NCBI GenBank assembly: GCA_937958815.1
Contig: CALGMR010000009.1
Span: 1-64,000, forward strand
Length of the DNA stretch: 64,000 bases
Reading direction: 5' to 3'
Source of the DNA: an uncultured Rhizobiaceae group bacterium
Lineage (GTDB): Bacteria; Pseudomonadota; Alphaproteobacteria; Rhizobiales; Rhizobiaceae
Below, piece after piece: positions 1 through 9,441 of this stretch. How positions within the stretch are numbered: the first letter of the stretch is position 1; every line of letters begins with the position of its first letter. A program made the translations under genes and the position numbers. Below the pieces are notes generated by a model. The model searched no databases and had not been told where the DNA came from. It saw nothing but the letters and a program-made list of their open reading frames with translations.

Positions 1-1467
1 TGATCCTGCATCTAGATCATCATTGCCATCTAAACCGAACAACTTGTCATCGCCATCGTCGCCGAGAAGCACATTATCCAACGAATTTCCGTAAAGCACA
101 TCGTTGCCATTGGACCCAACGATTGGAGCATTGATCAAGGCGTAAATTTCAGACACTGTTTTCAAACCATCAGCGAATTGAAACTGTTCAATTCCAGAGA
201 TGGTATCTTCACCATCTACGCCAGCTTGATCCGCTACAGAATAAGTATCTTCGCTGAGTAAAGAGAAGACGTAGTTCGAAAATTGCCCCGAAAACACAGC
301 TGTATCGTTGCCACCATCACCGCGAAGTGTATCATTACCACCTGCTCCTGTTAGTGTGTCGTTACCGTCGTTACCTGCCAGTATATTGTCTGCGCTGTTG
401 CCAAGAATCGTATCATTGCCAAGGCCGCCATTAGCATTTTCGATAACAACACCGCGAGCGATGGCTAAATTGTTGGTCAAAGCGCCTAGCGATGAAAATG
501 CTTCTTCACGCAGGTCAATGTCGGAGCTTTCTGAATACCCTGAAGCATCAATGGTGTCGACGCCGCCAGTGTCCCATACGGCGGCTTGAATCCAATCGTA
601 TTCGTCTGTCAATGACCAGCCATCCTCACCGGTGTTAGAATTAAAGCCAAAAATAGTATCTCCCGAATAGGCAGAGTTATTGGCACCGTAAATACGTTGA
701 ATAGCTGCTATGTCGTAAAGGCCAATACCGGTTGCCCCCCCAATTGCATGCCATTCACCGCTTGTATCTTGTCTCCATTCGAACAAATCTGCTCCAGTAT
801 TGGAGGCATTCCAATAACTCATTACTGAAAATTGCTCGGAGTCCTCAAAAAATTCGGCATTGTTTGCATAACTGTTACCGTTGCCGTTGTAATCACCGGG
901 ATGCGACAAACCAATTGCATGACCAATTTCATGCAATGCGAGAGAAAAGTCATCTCCCCCCAGCGCAACTTTTGCATTGAACAATTCCTTGCTTAGAGTG
1001 CCGTCATACCAAGCGTAAGAGGCCCAGCCACTGTTGTTTCCATCATACGCTTGGAAAGCAATTTCACCATTGTTGGAATAGGTCTGTTCTGTTCCAGCAT
1101 CAGCCCAACTGAAGCTTACATTTGCAACAGTCGACCAGATACTCATTGCGGCTTGCATGCCTGCAATCATCGTTTCCGATAAAGAGAAAAACCCATCATC
1201 TGCTTGAGCAGTAGATAAGAACGAATAAGAGACAGAACCAGAAGTGCCGAGTTCACCACCATCCCATTTTCTATCGTCACGCGAAATTGCTTCGGCCGCT
1301 TGTCCCCAATCATACGATACTTTGCCTGCGGTGTTTTGGAGCGAAATTTCTGCTTGAGTTAAGTGCGCCGTTTCAGTTTGATTTTTACCATGACTATGAT
1401 TTTCAGACGTTTCATGGTCCCCCAAATGATAGTCGAATGACTTTGATATTTCACATATGGTACACAT
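1..1467 (-). CDS. Serralysin-type (M10) metalloprotease with RTX repeats, 3' end outside window
   Basis: The open frame runs from an ATG at 1467, preceded by GGAG, to the window edge (489 codons, no stop). Residues about 175-220 hold the zinc site HEIGHAIGLSH (His179, Glu180, His183, His189) and a Met-turn SVMSY (Met216), which define the serralysin/metzincin family. From about residue 325 there are glycine-aspartate nonapeptides such as GGLGNDTIL and GGNDTL, which bind calcium and fold after type I secretion. There is no N-terminal signal peptide, as expected for that route. No type I ABC exporter lies in this window. The C-terminal secretion signal is not visible. Extracellular proteolysis is inferred from the family; the substrate is unknown. 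Confidence 0.93.
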   Translation of the reverse strand, partial: MCTICEISKSFDYHLGDHETSENHSHGKNQTETAHLTQAEISLQNTAGKVSYDWGQAAEAISRDDRKWDGGELGTSGSVSYSFLSTAQADDGFFSLSETMIAGMQAAMSIWSTVANVSFSWADAGTEQTYSNNGEIAFQAYDGNNSGWASYAWYDGTLSKELFNAKVALGGDDFSLALHEIGHAIGLSHPGDYNGNGNSYANNAEFFEDSEQFSVMSYWNASNTGADLFEWRQDTSGEWHAIGGATGIGLYDIAAIQRIYGANNSAYSGDTIFGFNSNTGEDGWSLTDEYDWIQAAVWDTGGVDTIDASGYSESSDIDLREEAFSSLGALTNNLAIARGVVIENANGGLGNDTILGNSADNILAGNDGNDTLTGAGGNDTLRGDGGNDTAVFSGQFSNYVFSLLSEDTYSVADQAGVDGEDTISGIEQFQFADGLKTVSEIYALINAPIVGSNGNDVLYGNSLDNVLLGDDGDDKLFGLDGNDDLDAGS

Positions 1468-2036
1468 AGATATTCTCCGTAGCAAAAACCACCACTCGGC
1501 GATTCATAGAAGACCTATCGACCAAACCTAAGCGCTAATGACAAAAAACAATACTATATGGCGGGTCAATATTTATTAAAATTATAACGAATTAGGCTCC
1601 TAGAATATTTGTGGCGCTTGAAGATTGAACTGGGAAAAGTCCAACCATTCGTAGCCAAGGGTTGGTTCCAATGTGATTATCTGGCTATTGGATTGACCAA
1701 AGTTGTTTAGAGGTGTCGCTTGGCCAGCCGTGGTGCTTGCAGCTGAAAATGCCACCCCAGCTTTGCTGATAAATACGAAAATCTCAAACTTGCTCTCGTG
1801 AGGGCCGATAAAATCCTCCCCATGTATCTTGATATGGATCTTTTTATTAAGCTCAGCGTCAACGCCCAATCGATTGTTCGAGTTTAAAAACAGAAAGGGA
1901 GCGTCAGCTTAGATTACGTAGTCTAGCCACAATGGGCTAATAGCATACACCTTCCCAATCTTGAGCAGAGTTTTGATTAAGATTGGTCTAAGGTAGCAAA
2001 TAGGCGATACATAAGTAGCTATTCATTTCTTGAAGG
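1468..2036. other. Mostly non-coding interval between protease and sugar operon
   Basis: About 570 bases separate the protease start from the glycosyltransferase stop. They hold the AT-rich protease leader (1468-1600) and one doubtful short frame (1600-1869). No terminator hairpin with a T run was found downstream of the glycosyltransferase. Confidence 0.5.
1600..1869 (-). pseudogene. Orphan short reading frame, possible gene remnant
   Basis: The frame has 89 codons from a TTG and can be extended only about 14 codons upstream to a TAA at 1909-1911, with no ATG and no clear ribosome binding site. The composition looks protein-like (alternating hydrophobic strands, then an Ala/Ser/Thr-rich loop and a C-terminal LDFSQFNLQ), which suggests the tail of a beta-rich protein whose front is lost. 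I do not recognise the family. It may equally be a chance frame. Confidence 0.25.
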
Positions 2037-3191
2037 CTATGAAATATTTTGCGGACTAATGTTGGGATGTTCACGATCTAAAATTCTATCCAGATGATGG
2101 TTCAGAGTTTCCGCTTGCTCTGACCAATTATATTGCAGCGACACTGCTTTCAATTTCTCTGCAATACGTTTTTGACGCCCATCCGACCTGTGCAGCTCAT
2201 TGATGGCCGCAGCTATATCTCTCGCGTTGCAGCTATCCGAGTTTACACCGATTTCGTGGTGTTCAATAAACGTACCTACCGCCGTTTCTTTGACTCCAAC
2301 AATTGGTATTTGCGCTGCCAGATATTGGAACAGTTTGTTAGTCAAAACGTTTTTGGAATTACCAAAACGACTTGATATTGGATTCAATCCTAAGTCCGCC
2401 TGCTGGCAAATGGGCACAACCTGATTATGAGTGACTGGGTCAAGTAAGAAAAAGCGGTGACCGACGCCTAAGTTTTCTGCCAATTGCGACAATTCTCTGC
2501 GGTACTCCTGCCGACCGTGCCCCATAAGAACCAATACATAGTTTTCGGGCATGAAAGTGACCGCCTTAATTGCCTCCTTTAGACCTCTTTGTTCACTAAT
2601 CAATCCGCAATACAAGGAGATGATCGCTTCTGGATTCACTTCCAAACAGTCACGAAGATTAAAAGCCGGTTCGACGTGCTGTGAATCGACAATGTTTAGA
2701 ATCGTAACCGGATCTAGGCCCGCATAGCGGTCCGTCAGATTATTAGCAAGGAATGGGTCGCCCGCCAATACCAAATCAGCCGTTTTGGCGAGGCCCTCTG
2801 CCCGCCGTAACAGAAACCGTGAAAGGATGCCTGGCGGACGTATCCGGAAGCGTCCGAACGTCATTTCAACAGCATCGTACATCAGTTTACTACCTCTTAG
2901 ACGAGCAAGCAACCAAGCTGCTGGAAAGCCATAGAGGTCGTGGCCTACTACTAGAGTCGGGTTCAACTTCCTGGTGAGATAGATGACTTTCACCCAGAAC
3001 ATTATAATATCCAGTAGGCGGCGTGGACGGTTAAAGATACCACCGCTACCGATGGCCCTCGTAGCCATCGTAACGAGACGGCTATTCAGACGTTCAACCT
3101 GGCCAATCACCGCTTGTAACCGTGTTTTTACGAATATTTTCATATACACAATACCTGTCATGATTTTTGCGTAATACAAATTAACTTTCAC
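2037..3191 (-). CDS. Glycosyltransferase family 4-like protein, N-terminus missing
   Basis: The 384-residue product resembles the GT-B fold GT4 family. A VVGHDLYGF segment sits at the end of the first half, and the C-terminal half has the sugar-nucleotide-binding pattern (SLYCGLISEQRGL, VLMGHG, then KLFQYLAAQIPIVG). GT4 enzymes normally open with a hydrophobic strand and glycine-rich loop. Here the frame opens with a GTG directly after an in-frame TGA and has no such strand. A matching first strand is found in the 107-codon gene at 4372-4695, so this may be the larger part of a split gene. It is the last gene of the operon read from 7655. Donor and acceptor are unknown. Confidence 0.75.
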   Translation of the reverse strand: MKVNLYYAKIMTGIVYMKIFVKTRLQAVIGQVERLNSRLVTMATRAIGSGGIFNRPRRLLDIIMFWVKVIYLTRKLNPTLVVGHDLYGFPAAWLLARLRGSKLMYDAVEMTFGRFRIRPPGILSRFLLRRAEGLAKTADLVLAGDPFLANNLTDRYAGLDPVTILNIVDSQHVEPAFNLRDCLEVNPEAIISLYCGLISEQRGLKEAIKAVTFMPENYVLVLMGHGRQEYRRELSQLAENLGVGHRFFLLDPVTHNQVVPICQQADLGLNPISSRFGNSKNVLTNKLFQYLAAQIPIVGVKETAVGTFIEHHEIGVNSDSCNARDIAAAINELHRSDGRQKRIAEKLKAVSLQYNWSEQAETLNHHLDRILDREHPNISPQNIS

Positions 3192-3231
3192 TCAGCCCTA
3201 GGTGTCTACCTTATCGCGAAAAATTCCAATC

Positions 3232-4344
3232 TCAACTTGTCGTTGATATTTCACGGCGTACCGTATCGGCAATGGCTAGACTGGCAGTCAGACCGGGTGA
3301 TTCGATTCCTTGCAGTATCACCAAGCCTTCCAGCCCATGTTCGGTTGGCCTTGAGATAATGAAATCAGCATTCGGTTCATCGGGGCTAGATATTTTAGGG
3401 CGTATGCCTGCGTAATCCGGATTGAGTGAACGGTCCGGTAGGTCTGGCCAATAGGTTCGGATGGCGTCGTAGAACTTTTTACTACGCTGTGGGTTGACCT
3501 CGTACTGAAGCGTCTCAACCCATTCGACATCGGGCCCGAAACGGGCGTTACCGTTCATATCGAGAGTTAGGTGAACACCAAGGCCGCCCGGTTCTGGCAC
3601 CGGGTAGATGAGTCGGGAAAACGGAGCCCTTGCCGCCAATTGAAAATAGTTCCCTTTTGCAAACAAAGTAGCGGGTATCTGCAGTGACAATTCAAGAGGA
3701 GAAGCTCGCAGCAAATCCGTGGTGTGCAGGCCACTGCTAATGATTACATTGCGCGCCGAGCAAGTCAGTTCTTCGTCTCCATCAATGAGAACTTGATATC
3801 CGCCGTAAGTGATCGGTTCTATACGCTTGACCCGGCAATTAAAGGCGATCTGCGCGCCATGATCTTCTGCCTCCCCCAACAGTGCGAGCATGTATGCGTG
3901 ACTATCGATGATCCCAGTTGACGGAGAATGCAATGCGGCTTCGCCTGCCAAAGACGGTTCCAATTGGGCCATCGCGCTTTTGTCCAGTAAGCGCAGATCA
4001 TCCACGCCGTTATTTGCCGCATGTCTTTCGATTGCATCCAATGTAGATAATTGAGGGTATGTAGTAGCGACAATCAGTTTGCCCAAACGTTTGAAAGGAA
4101 CATGATGGGTTTTACAAAAATCATACAATCTGTGCTTGCCATCGACACATAGCCGGGCTTTTAAACTACCTTGAGGATAATAAATGCCCGCATGAATCAC
4201 CTCGCTGTTACGAGAACTGGTTTCCAAGCCAATCGCGTCATGCTGTTCCAGAACCAGCACGTCATGGCCAGCCATTGCCAATGACCTAGCGATGGCTAAG
4301 CCCACCACACCAGAGCCCACAATTGCGGTATCGAAGTCAGGCAT
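3232..4344 (-). CDS. FAD-dependent oxidoreductase, L-2-hydroxyglutarate oxidase (LhgO) family
   Basis: The 370-residue protein begins with the dinucleotide-binding motif IVGSGVVGLAIA and the ribose-binding acid in LVLEQ. ETSSRNSEVIHAGIYY follows at about residues 41-56, the family hallmark of the LhgO/L2HGDH group within the DAO superfamily. The C-terminus has the FAD-contacting stretch VILQGIESPGLTASLAIA. Family members oxidise 2-hydroxyacids and pass electrons to quinone. Its place inside a sugar operon, between two pieces of a glycosyltransferase, suggests a role in sugar-derived substrate metabolism or a later insertion. The family call is firm, the substrate is not. Confidence 0.8.
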   Translation of the reverse strand: MPDFDTAIVGSGVVGLAIARSLAMAGHDVLVLEQHDAIGLETSSRNSEVIHAGIYYPQGSLKARLCVDGKHRLYDFCKTHHVPFKRLGKLIVATTYPQLSTLDAIERHAANNGVDDLRLLDKSAMAQLEPSLAGEAALHSPSTGIIDSHAYMLALLGEAEDHGAQIAFNCRVKRIEPITYGGYQVLIDGDEELTCSARNVIISSGLHTTDLLRASPLELSLQIPATLFAKGNYFQLAARAPFSRLIYPVPEPGGLGVHLTLDMNGNARFGPDVEWVETLQYEVNPQRSKKFYDAIRTYWPDLPDRSLNPDYAGIRPKISSPDEPNADFIISRPTEHGLEGLVILQGIESPGLTASLAIADTVRREISTTS

Positions 4345-4371
4345 TGAGAGAACCGTTCTCGGCGAGGCTGA

Positions 4372-4695
4372 TCAAAGAGCTTTCTCGATTTTTTTCAGCA
4401 GCCAGATCAGAGACCTAGTTGGAAGAGACACCAAACCGGCAAAACCACCGTGGAAATTTAGCAAAGCTAGGTTCATGGAATCCGTCTCATCTGAAGGTTT
4501 TGAATTAATTGTTTCTGATTTTGTTCCAATCAGTATTGTCTTAAATCCGCGATCGGCAAGAATTTTAGTAAAGCGTTCAGTGCGCGGATGATTAGTCAGC
4601 TCCTTAAAACCAATGACAATGGCTAATGGTCGCTCGTCTTCAGTTACACTTTCATTATTGGATGGCACGTCTCTCTTTGTCTTTGTTTGCGTCAT
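4372..4695 (-). CDS. Short protein resembling the N-terminal strand-loop region of a GT4 glycosyltransferase
   Basis: The product has 107 residues. After a polar leader, AIVIGFKELTNHPRTERF and FKTILIGTK look like the first beta-alpha-beta unit of a GT-B glycosyltransferase. The protein then ends in LIWLLKKIEKAL, far too short for an enzyme. The start overlaps the acyltransferase stop by 4 bases, so it is translationally coupled to that gene. With the gene at 2037-3191 it would add up to roughly one full-length enzyme. A split, still-functional two-chain enzyme or a decayed gene are both possible. Confidence 0.5.
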   Translation of the reverse strand: MTQTKTKRDVPSNNESVTEDERPLAIVIGFKELTNHPRTERFTKILADRGFKTILIGTKSETINSKPSDETDSMNLALLNFHGGFAGLVSLPTRSLIWLLKKIEKAL

Positions 4696-5345
4696 CGACC
4701 TCCTCCTACTGGTTGTGCCGGTACGCCAACGACTGTAGTATAGTTGGGCACGTCTGATATGACGGTGGAACCTGCACCAACAATGCTATGCTGACCAAGC
4801 CGGATGCCCGGGATCACGCTGGCACCGCAATAAACTGTTGCACAGGCTCCAACATCCACCCAACCAGCTAGGCTGCAGCCTGGTGCAAGATTGGCGAATT
4901 CGCCTACTACCGAATCATGATCCACAACGACATTGGCATGTATCATGACTCCGCGGGAGATTTTGGCCAAAGGCTGGACCACGGCACCTGCATTTATAAT
5001 TACACCTTCGGCAATGTCTGCAGTAGTCGCCACGTTCGAAGCAGGGTGAATTGCTGAGATGATCTCAATTCCAAGATCGTTCAGGCAATCCCACAATTGC
5101 ATCTTTTCTGCGGGCGTAGCCATGCAAGGAATGGCGCAATCAACGAGGCCTGAAGAAATGAGGGCTTCTACTCGTGAAAAACCAATTTCGTATTTTGCTC
5201 CGTAGGCAAGTGGCCAGTCCATGTGGGGGGAGCCGTCGCTACCGAGCACATATTGCGGGAAAAAACCGTCAAGCAGAGAGAAAATTTCGCAACAATATTT
5301 CGCCTGCGCTCCTGCACCAACCATCAAAACTCGTTTCTGTTTCAC
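4692..5345 (-). CDS. NeuD/PglD-family sugar O- or N-acyltransferase
   Basis: The 217-residue protein has an N-terminal Rossmann-like PglD_N domain (VLMVGAGAQAKYCCEI) and a C-terminal left-handed beta helix of hexapeptide repeats from about residue 105 (IINAGAVVQPLAKI, VVDHDSVVGEFANLAPG, VIPGIRLG). This is the standard build of NeuD/PglD acyltransferases, which acetylate amino sugars. The start is GTG at 5345, chosen because CAGGAGG lies 7 bases upstream. With the neighbouring aminotransferase and epimerase it makes a plausible route to an N-acylated sugar. Confidence 0.85.
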   Translation of the reverse strand: MKQKRVLMVGAGAQAKYCCEIFSLLDGFFPQYVLGSDGSPHMDWPLAYGAKYEIGFSRVEALISSGLVDCAIPCMATPAEKMQLWDCLNDLGIEIISAIHPASNVATTADIAEGVIINAGAVVQPLAKISRGVMIHANVVVDHDSVVGEFANLAPGCSLAGWVDVGACATVYCGASVIPGIRLGQHSIVGAGSTVISDVPNYTTVVGVPAQPVGGGR

Positions 5346-5432
5346 GATCGCGACCTCCTGAGACGAAAAGACATCAGAGTTGTTAAAATACCTTAGGAGG
5401 AGTCAATTCTCTACGAAACGAACAAGGTTATA

Positions 5433-6581
5433 CTACTCGGCGAGTGAGTGTAGAATGTCGCTCACATATTCGATCTCGTCGGCACTCATATCCGGCCGGT
5501 TCGGCAATCCGATCACTTGGCCAGCAATTTTCTCAACATTCGGCAAATGTAAAGATGCATAGTCCGGAAAATTATCACCAGCTAGATGACGCAAAAGTGG
5601 TGAAGCTGTATCGCCATTCAGGCACGGTTGTTTATAAAGCGGTTCTACATAGCGGTTACGTGTCTCTATACCGTGTTCGCGCAGCTTCATGATGAGATCC
5701 TGTGTCGACATTCCTAATTTTTTTTCATCAACCAGAATGTGAAGCCAGAAGAACGTATGTTTAACGTGGTTGGGCACCTGCGGAACGGTCAGCCATTTGA
5801 TATCATTGATTCTTTCGATCAAAGCTTGGGATGCTTCAATGCGCCCGTCATTGAAGCCGTCGAGCTTAGCCAATTGTGGAATACCAATGGCAGCGTTAAT
5901 CTCGGTCATACGGTAATTGTAACCTAGGATGCCATGATCGTGCCGCCCAGTCATTCCATGGCTGCGAAACTGACGCATGAAAGTTGCATGATCAGCATTG
6001 TCAGTAGTTACGATGCCGCCTTCACCAGTCGTCATGTGTTTTGTGGCAAAAAATGAAAATGCGCCCATATCACCGAGTGAACCAGTCTGTTTTCCGTTGT
6101 AGAGTGTGCCGTGGCTCTGGGCACAATCCTCAATTACGAACAGACCGTGCTTATCTGCAAACTTCAAGATTTCGTCCATTTCGGCAGCATGACCGAAATA
6201 GTGGACCGGAACAATGCCACGGGTGCGCGGGGTGAGCGCGCGTTCCAGATCGGTAGGATCCAGAGAAAAATTGTCAAATGAAATATCCGCAAAAACAGGC
6301 ACGCCACCTTGGTGAATGACGGCGGTTGCTGTTGAGAAGAAGGTAAGAGCGGGAACGATAACCTCTTCGCCGGGCAGGAGATTCTGGGCTGCAAGGCCCG
6401 CGTGTATTGCCGCAGTGCCGCTGTTGACGGCAACGGCATGGTCGACTCCGATATATTCGGCGAAACTATCCTCGAACTCCTTGACAAGCATTCCGGAAAC
6501 ATAGTTGCCACCGTACAAAACATCGCTGACGGCATTGACCTCGGCTTCATCAATCTGGGGTATTGCAACCTTGACGTACAT
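5433..6581 (-). CDS. DegT/DnrJ/EryC1/StrS-family PLP-dependent sugar aminotransferase
   Basis: The 382-residue protein has the fold type I pattern: VNSGTAAIHAGLAA for phosphate binding, VIEDCAQSHG for the cofactor aspartate, and the Schiff-base lysine in FFATKHMTTGEGG. The family transfers an amino group from glutamate to a nucleotide-linked keto sugar. The length is normal. It lies 78 bases behind the epimerase and ahead of the NeuD-type acyltransferase, the usual trio for amino-sugar synthesis in surface polysaccharide loci. The exact sugar cannot be told. Confidence 0.9.
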   Translation of the reverse strand: MYVKVAIPQIDEAEVNAVSDVLYGGNYVSGMLVKEFEDSFAEYIGVDHAVAVNSGTAAIHAGLAAQNLLPGEEVIVPALTFFSTATAVIHQGGVPVFADISFDNFSLDPTDLERALTPRTRGIVPVHYFGHAAEMDEILKFADKHGLFVIEDCAQSHGTLYNGKQTGSLGDMGAFSFFATKHMTTGEGGIVTTDNADHATFMRQFRSHGMTGRHDHGILGYNYRMTEINAAIGIPQLAKLDGFNDGRIEASQALIERINDIKWLTVPQVPNHVKHTFFWLHILVDEKKLGMSTQDLIMKLREHGIETRNRYVEPLYKQPCLNGDTASPLLRHLAGDNFPDYASLHLPNVEKIAGQVIGLPNRPDMSADEIEYVSDILHSLAE

Positions 6582-6659
6582 GGACTTAATCTCTCATTCG
6601 AACTTCTACTATCAATTCTGGTGTTAGAAGCAATTGCCCCTGCAATTTTATAAAATTAT

Positions 6660-7655
6660 TCAAACATAGTCATGCTCAGCGTTTGAGTGCTTTTGTGGAT
6701 CATAATCAAGCTTCAATCGTTTGAGATTTTCGACAACTTCACTTATGCCGTCCTCAACAGAGAACTTCCGCTCCCAATCAAGACAATTCCGGATCAAAGT
6801 ACAGTTTATCTTGTAGTCGCGCTTATCGGTCGGCTCGCCCGGTCTGAAGTTGACCTTCGTTCCTGGAACCAACTCGGCTACTAGTTCCGCGATCTCTTTG
6901 ACGGTTTTATTGTTTCTCTCATCACCCACATGAAATGTGCGACGGTCGCGTCTGAATCGTGGCTGGGCAAGTACGGTCGTCAACGCCCTTGCTACATCCC
7001 GCACATTAATCAGCGAACGATATTGTTGACCATCGCCAAAAATATTGATTTCACCTTCGGTCAGAGCCTGATGCGCAAAAAGGTTTGTCACAAGGTCCAA
7101 CCTAGGGCGCGGTGACCAACCGAATAATGTAGTTAGGCGCAAGATCGTCGGATGAAAATTTGGGGTCTCGGCAGCTTTTTTCCAAATTATCTTTTCAGAC
7201 CGTAATTTACCATCCGCATAAGCTGAAAGGGGGTTCGTCGGTGTTTGTTCTGTTACTTCGTCATAGAGACCTGCTGCATTGCCATAAACTGAACAAGAAG
7301 AAGCAAAGACAAAATCGCGCACCAAGTGCGCTTCCGGGTCTGTCAAAACATTGACTACGGTATTGGTCGCCTCCACATTGGCGGTATAGTGAGCAGTTGG
7401 ATTTTTACGGCATGCGGGATCGCCAACGATTCCAGCCAAATGGATACAGGCGTCCATGTCCTTGGCAGCATAGGCTACATGGCTAGCGTTACGTGTGTCA
7501 CCCTCAACTAATTCAACTCTATTAGAAAGGTGATTGATAGAGTCTTTACCCCATAAACATGAATCAAGTACTCGGACCTCGTGTCCAGCATCTAGCAATT
7601 CCTCAACAGTACAAGAACCGATATATCCCGCTCCACCCGTAACCAAAACTCTCAT
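6660..7655 (-). CDS. NAD-dependent nucleotide-sugar epimerase/dehydratase
   Basis: This 331-residue extended short-chain dehydrogenase has the NAD motif VTGGAGYIG at residues 4-12, the catalytic serine region SSCSVYG, and the YxxxK pair in SAYADGKLRSE. It is the first gene of the minus-strand sugar operon that runs to 2037. Members act on UDP-, dTDP- or GDP-sugars. The variety of substrates means only the class can be assigned. Confidence 0.87.
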   Translation of the reverse strand: MRVLVTGGAGYIGSCTVEELLDAGHEVRVLDSCLWGKDSINHLSNRVELVEGDTRNASHVAYAAKDMDACIHLAGIVGDPACRKNPTAHYTANVEATNTVVNVLTDPEAHLVRDFVFASSCSVYGNAAGLYDEVTEQTPTNPLSAYADGKLRSEKIIWKKAAETPNFHPTILRLTTLFGWSPRPRLDLVTNLFAHQALTEGEINIFGDGQQYRSLINVRDVARALTTVLAQPRFRRDRRTFHVGDERNNKTVKEIAELVAELVPGTKVNFRPGEPTDKRDYKINCTLIRNCLDWERKFSVEDGISEVVENLKRLKLDYDPQKHSNAEHDYV

Positions 7656-7839
7656 GAGACCTCACAATCCAAAAATTAGCCGCCGGCATTTCACTACCGA
7701 GCAAAACCCTTGCCCATTCAAAACCTTGCCGTCAAGCGCTTTTGTGACGATTAATTTGAATCTAATTCCTTCGGAAGTTTGGAAAGTCTGTCGTCTTGTT
7801 TTTAGTCTTGTTATACCGTTTGACTAAAGCCTTCCGGCG

Positions 7840-8058
7840 CATGAACTGAACCTGCGGCTCAAAGCGCAACTTGTTTTGTATCGCTACTTTCTAGAGCTGG
7901 ATCAACGTATAAAGAAAACGGCAAGCTGCGATGAAGTCTACACGCGATCTATGATGATTCCGAGCATTGGCCTAATTGCTGCTCTGGCATGTCTACCCCC
8001 AAAGGCTGGCCCTGAATGCCCCTGGTTATGGAACTCGACCCCTGCCCCCGATCGATAG
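7840..8058 (+). mobile_element. IS110-family transposase remnant
   Basis: One frame reads LDQRIKKTASCDEVYTR followed by MIPSIGLIAALA. This matches the helix-hairpin-like C-terminal region of IS110/IS116/IS902 transposases, which usually reads IPGIGxITA. Only about 50 codons are recognisable. There is no DEDD catalytic domain, and similarity ends after about 7990, so this is a dead fragment. The rest of 7656-8160 shows nothing else apart from the presumed promoter region of the sugar operon. Confidence 0.6.
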
Positions 8059-8355
8059 GTTATTTGAGCAAACGCTCAAAAAATTGCACTAAATCAACTA
8101 GTGAAAACATACTATCTTGAATTCACTATAGTAGAGTTGGGTCAGGAATTTTCGATTTAAGGCATCGCCCAGAGCCAATACTTTTCATGGTCGAAGGAGT
8201 TCATGGAGGCTGGCAAGAAGCGTTTAGCTGGCGATACGGCGCGTGAAGCCAATACTGGCGAAGTTCAGAACCTACGTCGTGAAGCTCGGGATCTGAAAGA
8301 GGTTGTGGCCGAGCAGACGTTGGAACTGCGCCTTCTCAAAAAAAGCATGATCGGG

Positions 8356-8390
8356 CCTCTCGGTGGTGCAAGCACCGCCTGCCGGTGATA
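8356..8390 (+). repeat. Small hairpin element, copy A
   Basis: This is a 35-base insert in the orfA tail between ATCGGG and GATGGG. It starts CCTCTCGG and ends near GCCTGCCGGTGATA. The internal stem GGTGGTGC / GCACCGCC has a two-base loop and one wobble pair. Removing it restores the expected orfA ending. Confidence 0.7.
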
Positions 8391-8419
8391 GATGGGGAAG
8401 ACATCGAATGAGATACTCC

Positions 8420-8456
8420 ACTGCCCGGCAGGCAAGCCCAGCGCCGCCGAGAGGGG
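8420..8456 (-). repeat. Small hairpin element, copy B
   Basis: This is a 37-base insert in reverse orientation near the orfB start, between TACTCC and GCATCC. Read on the minus strand it carries CCTCTCGG at one end and TTGCCTGCCGG near the other. Its stem is less regular than in the other copies. Removing it restores the orfB frame exactly. Confidence 0.7.
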
Positions 8457-9177
8457 GCATCCGAGAAACTTGAGATCATCAGACTTGTTGAGCAATCACA
8501 TTTGCCGACCAAACAGACCATCGACAGGTTGGGCATTCCACGCACCACATTCTACCGCTGGTACGACAAGTACCTGATTGGTGGTGCTGAAGCTCTGGAA
8601 GATCGTTCTCCCAAGCCATTACGCGTTTGGAATCGTATTCCCGATGATATCCGCCAGAGGATTGTCAATCTGGCGTTGGACGAGCCGGAACTGTCGCCTC
8701 GTGAACTGGCTGTGCGGTTTACAGACACACAGCGCTACTTTGTATCAGAAGCCAGCGTTTACAGGTTGTTCAAGGCCCGTAACCTCATCACTAGCCCGAC
8801 CCATGTGATAATCAAAGCGGCTGAAGAGTTCCGTGATAAAACAACAGCCATCAACCAGATGTGGCAGACGGACTTTACCTATATCAAAATCGTTGGCTGG
8901 GGATGGTATTACCTGTCCACCATTCTCGATGATTACTCGCGATACGTTGTGGCTTCGAAACTGTGCACGACAATGAAGGCGAGTGATGTGACCGACACGT
9001 TAGAACTGGCTCTGCAGGCATCCGGCTGCGATCAGGTGACTGTTCGACACAAGCCTCGACTGCTGTCTGACAACGGTGCAAGTTATGTCTCCGGTGAATT
9101 GGCAGACTGGCTGAAAGACGAAGGTATGGATCACGTTCGTGTTGCGCCGTACAATCCACAGACGCAAGGTAAGATCG

Positions 9178-9217
9178 CCTCTCGGCATTTGCTACGCAAT
9201 TGCCTGCCGGCCAGCGG
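9178..9217 (+). repeat. Small hairpin element, copy C
   Basis: This is a 40-base insert that breaks the DDE domain after QTQGKI. It begins CCTCTCGG, has the stem GGCATTTGC / GCAATTGCC, and ends TGCCGGCCAGCGG. The boundary is uncertain by one or two bases. Confidence 0.7.
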
Positions 9218-9331
9218 AGACGCTGGCATCAAACCTTGAAGAATCGCATTCTGCTGGAGAACTACTTCCTGCCCGGTGATCTCAACGCCAGCATCGAGCG
9301 TTTCGTGGAGCACTACAATCACCACCGCTAT

Positions 9332-9368
9332 CCGCTGGCCGGCAAACACTGCTTGCAGTGTTGAGAGG
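9332..9368 (-). repeat. Small hairpin element, copy D
   Basis: This is a 37-base insert in reverse orientation between CGCTAT and CACGAG. Read on the minus strand it begins CCTCTC, has a perfect eight-pair stem AACACTGC / GCAGTGTT, and ends TTGCCGGCCAGCGG. Exact removal restores HHRYHESL, with no target duplication. Confidence 0.75.
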
Positions 9369-9441
9369 CACGAGAGCTTGCAAAACCTAACACCCGCCGA
9401 TGTCTACTTCGGGCGCGGCCAGACCATTCTACTCGAACGCG

